Part shown: one piece after another, positions 22,736 to 32,354 of the stretch
Layout: each line of letters opens with the position of its first letter
Position numbering within the stretch: the first letter of the stretch is position 1
Source of the DNA: Botryosphaeria dothidea
Lineage: Eukaryota; Ascomycota; Dothideomycetes; Botryosphaeriales; Botryosphaeriaceae
Direction of reading: 5' to 3'
Assembly (NCBI GenBank): GCA_011503125.2
Contig: WWBZ02000022.1
Location: forward strand, 682,001 to 746,000
Length of the DNA stretch: 64,000 bases
Translations under genes and position numbers: made by a program
Notes under the pieces: model-generated
What the model was told of the DNA's origin: nothing
Databases searched by the model: none
Seen by the model: the letters and a program-made list of their open reading frames with translations, nothing else

Positions 22736-24129
22736 GGCAGACTAGAATCCAAAATTTTCAGTCGTTTATGAGTTCTTAGTAAAGGGAAATCATTCGCCTT
22801 TGGTACAATATGATGTGGCCATACACCTGCATAATCTAACCTTGAGGGATCATCAATTCAGCAGTCAAACAGCTACATAAGTGATGACGGTGATGCATGA
22901 TGGGACGTGTCAAGGCTAAGAATCAGACTCCAGTTGATGAAGAAGAGACCTCAGGTACTCTCAATTTAGAAAAGTTTATTCAGATCAATTTGGAAAGGAC
23001 GGGAATGAGAAAGACGAAAGCCCATTACTTAAGCGTTCAGGCAGTAGAAGGCAAAAAAGTTCTTGCGGAGTAGGGTTCTCGCGCTGGTGTCTTGTTGACT
23101 GAAGCGAAAACACGACCCTTCAACCCCACCAGCGCGCACCAGCAACTCAACGATGCTCATTCGATATGATGTGTCTTACAAATTCCATTCATATTTGCCC
23201 CGCCCTCTGCGTTCTCGTTCTCAAACATACCTTTCCCTCCACTCTCAATATTCCTGTCATGAAGGCTTTCCTGCATTGCCGCACCGACCGCAACTGATTA
23301 AGCTCATTAACGCTAGCCACCATTTTCTGAAGACCAGAGATCAAAAGACTGATGCGAGGGCTCTATATCGAATGGCTGCCGCGAAGATACGAGATCCTTG
23401 TAGAAGGGCTGACTGAGGGGTTTTATCCGATGTGATAGGTCAATTCTGTTTAGTTTGCCTGTCCTTAACCGTCGGCAGGGATCTGTCACATAGGAAAAGG
23501 AAATCTTGCTCACTGTCGGACAGAGCACCCTTCGACAGAGTTACTGTCCGCTGAGCGTTGTGGAGATGAGATGGTCCACGCTGACAAGGGTGGTTGCCCC
23601 GTTACTATGGAGAAGAGAGGTCTGTGAGTCTTGAGGATCTTCGATTGCAACTACTCCTGTCATTCTTGTGACAGTCTTGCTCTCCTGCAGACATGAGTCA
23701 TAAGACGCGCTCGATCGACGCGTTTGTTTGGGGTGGCGGCGCGTGCGGCGTAGACTTGGCCCTTTCCAAACTACCGGTTCCTGCTGCGTTTGCGCCGCTG
23801 TGCCATCCACTCTACACCCTGATGAGCTCCTTAAACTGAGCTTCTACATGTCCAGACCGGTTTATCCCACAGCCTCGATATCTGCCTCAATTTGGTCGTT
23901 CCTTCCTTGAGCAGTTTTCAACAAAAACGCCCCCGCCCGAAATAGGAATAGCGGCTCCGCAACATCAAGTCTCATTCTGTCTGCTGCTGCATATCCACCG
24001 CTACTTTGACTCCTCTGACGAAATTCCACCCGCAGCATTTAACCGCTCACCAAGGGCTCTTAAGAGCTCGAATGCCTCTTGTCTTCATGCAATCAACTTA
24101 GATGCTTGTACGACCTCCTCACCACCATC
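22736..24129. other. intergenic region between HET and DUF2786 genes
   Basis: Relatively AT-rich, with short frames only. The last part is presumably the promoter of the DUF2786 gene. No gene, repeat or mobile element is recognised. Confidence 0.5.
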
Positions 24130-26217
24130 ATGGCGTATCCGTTCCTCCTTGGCATTCCACTCCCCGGTCGCAACCGCTCGCAAACCGGGACTCCAGTGGC
24201 GGAAGGTCAAGAACAAACTGTTTCGACCAGTGACTGGAGAAGTCCGGACGTCCCCGTCAAGACGGAAAATGACATAAAACAAGAACAGCTCGACGATGTG
24301 TCTTTCACCTCGGCCTCGGATTCAACCAGCCCGTCTGCACCTACTGCTGAAGAGGGTGAACACACACCTGACTCGCCCGGTCGGATTGATCAGACCACCA
24401 GGAATACGCTTGCACTGAGGAACGGAAGATCTTCTGTCTCAACCTCGCCCACGGACCGCCAAAGTCCTCATTCAGAGAGGCATCGCAGTGTGTTGGGCAG
24501 CAGAAAAGTGGTCATTGACCTGACAGCAGACGACGACTCCGATTCAACACCACTAGCTTACACGGACAGCTCCGAAGTCAATCCAGTCATCGTCAAGGAC
24601 GATCCAGACAGCAAGCCAGTGCCAAATACTCCAGTCCTTTCGCCCAGCCGTAGCGAGACGCCTCAATCAGTCAAGCAAGACCCTGAAGAATCTGAGAATG
24701 ATACTGTAATCCCAGCAGCAAACGGATGCGCTACAAGAGGCACCAAACGTCCATCAGACCGCACGCCTGGTGGCGAAGACACAGACGTAGATCAGCCGCC
24801 ACCAAAGAAGAGAGGTCGACCGAAAAAGCCACCGCCACCACCCATCTACAAAGCTACTGCTCAGAGAGCAAAAGGAACAAGCGATATCCCGGGAGCCTTG
24901 GACATTGACGACAGTGTCCTTGCAAAGATCAAGAAATGCTTCGAAAGGGCAGAGCATAAAAATGCTTCAGAAGGGGAAACGAGAGCTGCGTTGGCTCTGG
25001 CTGGAAAGATGATGCAGCGATATAACGTCATCAAGGCCGAGGTCATGCAGTATAAGACTGCCGAAGAGCAGGCTCAGTCTGCCGGTGAAAGCAGAGTCAT
25101 GATCACACGTTCTGATGATAAAGAGCAGGTGATCCCAATCAGGCAGTGGATATCAGACTTGGCGAGTGCCATGACAATCTTTTTCGATGTCAAGTCCTAC
25201 TCGTCCACCCCTCCTTCCCGTTACCGGATTGAGTGGGTCTTCTATGGCTTTGCTCAGAATACGGCATCGGCGGCACTGGCGTTTGAAAAGATCTACAACC
25301 TCATCATGGACTGGTCTCAGCGCAAGAAGGGAATTGCGGCGAGGAACAGTTATTGTTTGGGAATCACTTGGCATCTGTACCTTGATGCGGAGAAAGAGAA
25401 AGATGAGGAAATGATAAAGGCAAAGAAAGCAGAAGCCGAAGAGCTGGCAAGGAGAGAGAAAGAAGAACAGCTACAGCGACAGCAGGAATTGGCGAGGCTT
25501 CAACCCACAGTTGAAGATGAACCCGAATCCGAACCTGAACCAGAGCCGAATGCCAACTCAGCTAAGGAGCCAATCCTTGAAGAAATAGCTAATCCCGATC
25601 CTGCTGTCATCTCAGAATCAGGAAGAGACCACGCGGATATCGTTGATCTTGGCGATGTCTCTTCCTCCGACAGTGACGATACGTCCTCTGAAAGTGAAGA
25701 CTCGGACGATTTTACCTTTATTGGCGCACGCAATAACGAGGACGTTGAAAGCGATGAGGACGACGACCAGGCTGATGTCGTTTTTGACGAGCAGGAGACC
25801 GAAAGCAGGCAGTTCGACAACATCGATGACGAGATTGAGTATCTCAAAGACAATGCCTTCAGGCAGGAATCTGTTCCTGCAGCTCCGCAATCGCACCAGC
25901 ATTCACCTATTCCACCGCGTCAGCCCTCGCCTGTACCACCGTCAGAGCCAACTCCACCTGCTCGTGAGGAGTCTCTGGAGCCGGAGCCGGAACCGGAGCC
26001 GGAATGGAAATCAACCAAGCAGCTTACAGTCTTCCGGGAGACGGCAACTAGGGTTGCGGAGGACTACCTCAAGTCCAAGAACGTGAAGCTTAGCAAGCGC
26101 CGCGCAGGTGCTAAACCTAAGGATTGGAAGGCTTTCAATGAAGGTAAGAAGGACGGACGCAAGATCGACATCCGGCAGAAGGCTCTGGAAGATAAGAAAG
26201 ATGAGGAGGGGCTTTGA
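24130..26217 (+). CDS. DUF2786-domain protein with AT-hook, probably nuclear
   Basis: Single exon of 695 residues. The first ATG gives MAYPFLLGIPLPG; the open frame extends upstream only without an ATG. The N-terminal 250 residues are disordered and Ser/Pro/Asp-rich. They carry two SUMO-consensus-like sites (VKTE 43-46, IKQE 49-52), a VVIDLT motif near 127-132 like a SUMO-interaction motif, and an AT-hook-like KKRGRPKKP near 226. DUF2786 follows at about 260-300 (LAKIKKCFERAEH...EGETRAALALAGKMMQRYNV), then a second folded domain to about 425 containing FYGFAQNTASAALAFEKIYNLI. A charged coiled coil (EELARREKEEQLQRQQEL), acidic linkers and a basic C-terminal block (TVFRETATRVAEDY... to GRKIDIRQKALEDKK) complete it. 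The biochemical role is unknown. A decayed second copy lies directly downstream. Confidence 0.85.
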   Translation: MAYPFLLGIPLPGRNRSQTGTPVAEGQEQTVSTSDWRSPDVPVKTENDIKQEQLDDVSFTSASDSTSPSAPTAEEGEHTPDSPGRIDQTTRNTLALRNGRSSVSTSPTDRQSPHSERHRSVLGSRKVVIDLTADDDSDSTPLAYTDSSEVNPVIVKDDPDSKPVPNTPVLSPSRSETPQSVKQDPEESENDTVIPAANGCATRGTKRPSDRTPGGEDTDVDQPPPKKRGRPKKPPPPPIYKATAQRAKGTSDIPGALDIDDSVLAKIKKCFERAEHKNASEGETRAALALAGKMMQRYNVIKAEVMQYKTAEEQAQSAGESRVMITRSDDKEQVIPIRQWISDLASAMTIFFDVKSYSSTPPSRYRIEWVFYGFAQNTASAALAFEKIYNLIMDWSQRKKGIAARNSYCLGITWHLYLDAEKEKDEEMIKAKKAEAEELARREKEEQLQRQQELARLQPTVEDEPESEPEPEPNANSAKEPILEEIANPDPAVISESGRDHADIVDLGDVSSSDSDDTSSESEDSDDFTFIGARNNEDVESDEDDDQADVVFDEQETESRQFDNIDDEIEYLKDNAFRQESVPAAPQSHQHSPIPPRQPSPVPPSEPTPPAREESLEPEPEPEPEWKSTKQLTVFRETATRVAEDYLKSKNVKLSKRRAGAKPKDWKAFNEGKKDGRKIDIRQKALEDKKDEEGL

Positions 26218-26965
26218 TTCTGGGCATCCGTGACCAACCTATAATGCAAAGCAGATGCACTAAATGGCAGAAGTGAGATGGCTGGAGAGGGGCAAGTACA
26301 AAGAATGACTAGATTTCTACTGGGATTGGCCGGTGAATAGTTGTTCGCTGGAGATGGTGGTGCATATGAAGATCATTGCTTGTTGATATAGACATATCAG
26401 ACAGCCAATTCCGTAAGCGCAATGAGACAAGATCTGCAAATGCTTCCACTTGCCCTTGGCCGCGATTTGCCTATTCAGGTCTCCAGCCGATCCTGACACC
26501 TTTGATCAGCAAATTATGAGCAAGTCTCGACGGCGTGATCCCTTTGCTTTATACTAATCTTAGTCATAAGAATTAGTACGGTTGCTTCTTGAACGCGGTC
26601 TCCTTGGCACGTAGCCTCGAGGCCATGAATGCGAAGCGTGGGGAAGCGCGCACCAGAACCAGGATATGGGCCATGAGCAGTGGGAAGTCGCAACTTCTGA
26701 ATGCAGGAGGACAGGGCTCAAACTAATGAGAGTTCTTTCTTACACACGGACTGATGGAGTTCTGACGGTATTGGAGGTATACACGTGACTTCCTGCCCCG
26801 GCCAACTTGATTTCAAGAAGGAAGGAACTCAGCTCTGCACGTGCTGTCCATGTCTCCTTCTCTAGAAATCGACGGAGAATCCTCATTAGCCGTCAATTAC
26901 CCAGTTACATCTTCACCTCTTACTCACCCAACACGCTTGATAGGACTCTTTCTCCGCAGGTCAAC
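26218..26965. other. spacer between the two DUF2786 copies
   Basis: No gene seen. It probably combines the 3' flank of the intact copy with the old promoter of the decayed copy. Confidence 0.5.
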
Positions 26966-29065
26966 ATGGGTTCAATATTACATAGAGTCTGGAGTTTCCT
27001 GGGGCTCTTAACTGCCGAGGACGGCCAACGGGGTATTTCTGAGCCACTACCGCCAGATTGCGAGCAGCAAAACACCGTCGCTGAGACTCAAGATGCACTT
27101 CACCATGCATCAAGCTATCGGACTCATCAAGTTCCATCTGCATCTACCGAAGACGAAGAAATCCCACCTGGTGCTGCGGATGAGGATCAATGGCACTAAT
27201 CACCTAGCCACCCACCGGCGAACTCAGGTGTCACCTTCAACACAAGATGGAGACGAGCATGTAACTCTCCGTCATGCTGTCGCTGGTATTTAGAAGCAGC
27301 CAAAACGCAAGGCCCCACAAATTCCGAATACGCTAACTGAACATGAACATGGCTAGTCAGTCCGCGCTTCTGAGGTGTTTGAGGCTTCGAAGATGAGTAA
27401 GCAATCACACCATGCTCTGCGTGTACTAGCAGAAGGCAAAGGAAACAGCGTGTCCAATCAAGTCATTAAGAACCAGCACAGACCCGGACCATCTCATATT
27501 CTACCTGAATCTACGGCTGATCATCAGCTCCACATCTCTATCAAGCCCGAGCCAGATGTTGACGATCTTTCGATATCCTTGTGTGGGGAGAATGCCCTTA
27601 CAAGCAACTCGGGTTCTTGGAAACCTTCTGATCAAGACAATGTGAAGGAGAAACCTTTCCATATTGCGACAGAACATTCAAGCCCGGATTTTGTGCATGA
27701 TGCCATATTTCGCGGCACAAAACAAGGGATACAGCAGCATTCGAGAGCATCCGATGGGATTTTGAGCGCACATAATCCTACGGTCTTGGGAATTGTTGAA
27801 CAACCGAGACGTCCGGCTGACAAAGAACCATTCAAAGACCTTATCAATTATGGAGTCTCTCGAGGGACTAAAAGGCATGCGAAGAGCAACGTGGATGAAG
27901 AAGGAGCAGTCTCCGAGAGGCCAGTCACCACGAAAAGTGGATCGTCAGAAACAATCCACCAGGCCAAGAAGCCTCGACCCGGAAATCAAATCAACTCTAC
28001 AAGTCAAGCTCATGCAGCGCAGCCCGCGAATCCAGAACCGGAATCTGGGGTTGAACAGCAGTATTCTCCGGCAAGGAAGTCTCGGTCTGCTAACAAACCA
28101 CGAACAGTCAAAGCTTCAAACTGCACACAACAGACACGGCCACGCCGAGCGGCGAAGCAACCACGCCCAGCCGTCTACGAAGCTTACATCAAAGAGCTTC
28201 ACAAGCCCCCAAATGAGCGGGCTTTCCGCATCATCAAATGCCTGGAAAAGAACAGACACCCGACTACCTCCAAGGCGGAAGCAGATACCGCTATGCGTAT
28301 GGCACAGAGGCTGTTGGGCGAACACAACGTTGGAGAGAAGAGCAAGAGAGAATTCAGCGCCAGAAGGAATTGGATCGCCTTCGATTCCCTGAAGATGACA
28401 GCAACCTTACTGATCGCCCGATTGGAACTGCTCACCCCTCGGCTTCTGAACACCAACCTGAGGACTCTGATTCAGACTACGATACATATCTCCCGGATAC
28501 CGCTGGTCTCCGGGAATCCTCTTCTAAGAATGACAACGAAGATAGCCAAAGAGATAAAGATAGCGGTGACAGAAGTGATAGTGGAAGCGAGAACGGAAGT
28601 GACATTTACCAACCGGATGTCGAATGCGATCAAGAAGAACTCGAAGACCACCAGAGGGAGAACGTGGACGTGGAAAGACAGGGGACCGCGACCAACCCTG
28701 GCCTCAACGGAAGTAAAATGCCACGTCTAAATAAGCCTCAGCCTGGACCATTCCTCTATCGTCAGCGAGTTTCGTCTTCCCTGCAGCTGCCAAAGCGTAC
28801 GAAAGCTGTTCGCGAGGAGACGCCATGGGAGTCCTCCGGGCAGGTTATTGCCTTTAGGAAGTGCGCGCTGAGTATCGCTGAGCGCTATCGGAAGAAGCTG
28901 GGCCTCACATCCAGGAGACGCCAGCATCGTGCGCCTATCAAGGACGGGACCGCCTATAGGGAAGGGAAGGATGATAGTAGGAAGATTGACATCCGCGAGC
29001 AGGCGGAAAACAGGACTACGAGAGAGCAGAAGACCACTGAGAACAAAGTTCTCTTGATGGGGTAA
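26966..29065 (+). pseudogene. decayed tandem copy of the DUF2786 gene
   Basis: This region repeats the architecture of the gene just upstream but cannot be read as one protein. An ATG-led piece starts at 26966. A frame from about 27357 to 28330 holds an IKPEP motif, basic linkers and a DUF2786-like helix pair (RIIKCLEKNRHPTTSKAEADTAMRMAQRLLGEHN). At 28328 the homology jumps to another frame (WREEQERIQRQKELDRL), which runs to 29065 and carries acidic linkers and the conserved basic C-terminus (VIAFRKCALSIAERYRKKLG... KDDSRKIDIREQAE). Relative to the intact copy, the whole domain between DUF2786 and the coiled coil is missing, about 425 bases, a length that also explains the frame change. Introns could mend the 5' part, but I found none that mends the junction at 28328. 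A translated but shortened gene is less likely. Confidence 0.75.
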
Positions 29066-29661
29066 TGGAAAAAAATGGAGAACGAAGGGGCCTGGGAAAA
29101 AAAGATAGCACGGAAAATTTGGATCAGCGGAAAATCAAAAAGACACTGGGGAAGGGAAGGTTGAATACGCATTCCGGGAGACAGCTGAATCTTGCGTACT
29201 GCGGAAACCTGAAAAGTGAAATTTGAGCGGGCAATGGGCAAATTGAAAACAGGAAAACACTTATCTACTTTAAGGCTTAAAGGCTCGATAGGAATACACG
29301 TGATTGACTCTTGCCATCCTTGCACTACATCCAGCACTAGCGTAGGCAGCAGTCGTCGGGTCGCTTATTCTGACGTATCACAGCTCACTTGCCACCCAAC
29401 GACGCCGCAACTTCGTTCTCTCTTTTGTCCCCGAGATCTGGCTTTGTACTCTCATATTTCCGCGACTTCTATTGCGTCCTTTTCTTCTAGGCAGGATGGA
29501 AATGAGCTTGTAATGCCTGAGTAGCTGGGCATCACGCTTCCCTGGCCCATTCCTCAACGCAAACCAGGAGCAGTGAGCCAGCCAAGACATCAAGTGGTGA
29601 CAGCTCCCGGAAAACTTCAGGCAGTCACAATCATTGGGGACCTCCGAGCTGCGGAAAAAAT
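29066..29661. other. intergenic region upstream of the RING-YEATS gene
   Basis: About 600 bases with no gene recognised; contains the promoter of the next gene. Confidence 0.5.
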
Positions 29662-30717
29662 ATGCCGCGTACTACCCGTTCAGCGAAGAGGCACAACGCT
29701 GCATCCGCCAACCGTCGCCAGCACGAGGAAGCCCCTTTGCCACAGCCAGGGGCCTCCTCCACGGACGCCGACGAAGGAGTGGAAATGCCAGACGCCCCTC
29801 CGCAACCGGAGCCATCCAAGTCCGCCATCGACGACGACGACCTCTGCCCCATCTGCCACCTGCTCCTGTTCCGGCCCGTCCGTACTACGTGCGCGCACAC
29901 GCTGTGCCAGTCGTGCATGGCGCACTGGGCTGATGTCTCCGCCGCCTCTGCGCACATGGCAATTGTGCCGCTGACCGACGCGGAACCAGCGCCGGACGCG
30001 CATCCGGGATTCGTTGAGGCGCGGTGTCCGATGTGTCGGACGGTGACGAGTGCGGCGAGGGATGGCGCGAGGGAGAGGGCGCTGAGGAGAAAGTATCCAG
30101 GAGTGTGGGTGGAGAGGCAGAGGGAGGAGGATGATGGAGGGGAGGGAGCAGGAGGGGAGGGGAAGGTGGAGACGGTGACGGTGTTTCTTGGGAATACGCA
30201 CAAGTTGCTGCAAGACGAGGATGGTGATGGGAATTGTCATGAGTGGTCTTTTTTTGTGAGGATCAGTGACACAGAGGTCGTCGAAGAGGTGCAGATCCTG
30301 CTGGTTCGTTGCCTTTCTTCAGTTCTTCCTTCGCTCTTCCTTATGTTCTCTTTTTGGGTTTTGCCATTCTTGTGCCGGCAAAGTACTGTGTTCACGTGAG
30401 GAGTGCTTACCAAGATTTAGCATCCAACGTTCCGGCCGCCACGCGTCATTCGTGCTGCACCACCTTATCAGATCACTCGCATCGGCTGGGGTGTCTTCGA
30501 AATCACGGCCTACATCCTTCTCAAGGCGGGGTACTCGTGGCTCAGCGAGGATGCTCAGCCTGCTCCAGATGGCGCTGAGAAGGGAATGCTACCACTTGAG
30601 TGGATGCTCAGCTTCGATGGGAGAGGTAGCATGGCACGGTGCAGATTAAAGATTAAGAACGAGGTTGTGGATGAGAAGAGCAGTAGCAGTAGTGATGACA
30701 GTGAGTGGGAGGAATAA
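29662..30717 (+). CDS. RING-finger protein fused to a YEATS-like domain
   Basis: Two exons, 29662-30303 and 30421-30717, give 312 residues. The 117-base intron has a GTTCGT donor and an ATTTAG acceptor. A Ser/Ala/Pro-rich N-terminus is followed by a RING finger from Cys62 to Cys125 (CPIC, then CAHTLCQSCMAHW, a long insertion, and CPMC), predicting E3 ubiquitin-ligase activity. From about residue 169 the sequence follows the YEATS fold: VETVTVFLGNTH, HEWSFFVRI, VQILLHPTFRPP, PPYQITRIGWGVFEI (Gly236-Trp237-Gly238), then ILLKAGYSW. YEATS domains bind acylated histone lysines. It ends in an acidic Ser/Glu tail. The exon join falls exactly inside the YEATS core and restores it, so the gene model is strong. 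The combined role, perhaps ubiquitylation at acylated chromatin, is inference. Confidence 0.85.
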
Positions 30718-31330
30718 AATGATGATGACGGGTAGAGGGTGGGCCTTATTTCGTACTTCATCCACGCCCCACGGATAAGTTTTCCACCTCTTCTTCAGTC
30801 AAGATGACATTTCTCTTTACCCCCCTCTCATGACAGTCACTGGCAACATTAACGGCTGCCCGTGAAGAGGTGCACTATTCTCGGAGAGAGTGCTCCGAAG
30901 ACCGTCGCAGGGTACTCAAAGAAACTCAACGCAAACCAGAAAAGATCTGAGAAATGTACATTCCTATAAGCTAGAGAGCTTTGAATGTCACAAAGAGACG
31001 ACAGAAAGATGGACACTTACAAACAAAAGAACATTGAAGTTACCCGGAGAACAGATGGGTTTGCACAGTACAACGACGACGTGACCAGTGAATCTCAAAT
31101 ACGCTTGCAGTTGACCACCCCCATTCTTGTTTTTCTGATGCTTGAGATTGATGGGGACAGCAGAGCTCCGCCCACTCCCGTAAGAGGTGGGGACCTGGAA
31201 GCCCCGCCTTCCATCTCGAGATAAGCGAGACGTCATATCTCGAAAGCTCCCCGCCCTCTTGCTTGCAAGCTGTTTGCTCTTCTCTTTTTGCTCAAATCCC
31301 TCTGGTGTGTCTTTGCATATTCTCCAAACC
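30718..31330. other. intergenic region upstream of the SDR gene
   Basis: No gene seen. A CT-rich leader lies in the last 80 bases before the SDR ATG. Confidence 0.5.
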
Positions 31331-32153
31331 ATGGCATCAGACCTCAAGGGCAAAAACATCCTCATCACCGGCGCCGGCAGCGGCATTGGGTAAAGTAACA
31401 CTCGCACAGCGCCCCACTTTCCGCGAGCTCCAGCACTACTGACACGCCGCCTTCGCCCGCAGCCGCGCAACCGCTCTCAAGCTGCACAGCCTCGGCGCGC
31501 TCCTCGCGCTGACCGACGTCAACCTCGACGGCGTCGCAGACACCTTCCACCAGTGCGGCGGCAAGCCGCACTACGCCGGCCAGCTGGACGTCAGCAGCAA
31601 GGACGATGTCGACCGCCGCCTCGCCGAGATCCTCGCGCAGTTTGACAGCCGCATCGACCACGTCTTCAACTGCGCCGGCGTCAACCCGACCTCGTTTGCG
31701 CTGACCGACACGACGGACGCCTACTGGGCCAAGCTGATGGATGTCAACCTCAAGGGAACGTACTTCATCACGCGCGCTACCATCCCGCACATGGCGTCCC
31801 CGGGCGGCTCGTACGTCAACGTCTCGTCTATTTGCGGACTGCATCCCGTCGCGAACCAGGCGATCTATTGTGCGACAAAGTACGGCGTGATTGGGTTCAG
31901 TAAGAGTATGGCGCTGGAGCTGGGGCCGAAGGGCATCAGGACGAACGTCGTGGCGCCAGGGTATATCGATACGCCAACGAATGCGGGCGTGGTGAAGGGC
32001 CCAGAATATGTGAAGAGGATGGAGCAGGGGAATAGTCTGGGTAGGTTGGGCACTCCGGAAGAGGTGGCAGATGTGGTGGCGTTCTTGATGAGCGGGGAGG
32101 CCAGGTATATGAATGGGAGTGTGGTGGAGATTGATGGGGGGCTGAAGGCATGA
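31331..32153 (+). CDS. short-chain dehydrogenase/reductase (classical SDR)
   Basis: NAD(P)-dependent oxidoreductase of 249 residues, the usual classical-SDR length. Two exons, 31331-31389 and 31463-32153, with a 73-base intron splitting the Gly of the cofactor motif. The Rossmann motif TGAGSGIG is at residues 13-20, an Asp after the second strand (TDVN) favours NAD(H), and NCAG follows. The catalytic Ser is 141/142 (NVSS), with Tyr155 and Lys159 in YCATK. The C-terminus has the PGYIDTP loop and a YMNGSVVEIDGG end, typical of the 3-oxoacyl-ACP-reductase-like subgroup. The substrate is unknown. It converges on the cytochrome P450 at 32355, only about 200 bases away, so the two may serve the same pathway. 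Confidence 0.93.
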
Positions 32154-32354
32154 GCGGGGAGGTCTGGACATATTTCCTGGTTTTGATCGACGCGAAAATT
32201 CGTGAGGAATGGTGTTCATACGGTCTGTCTAGCTGAATGAAGTGGTATCCTGGTTATTGAAGAGAAAACAAAGAATGTACAAGAAGCTAAAATCAATCTG
32301 CATTAAGCCACCCACTCGTCTTCAACGGCCCTCTTCCGCAGAATTCTCTGCTTT

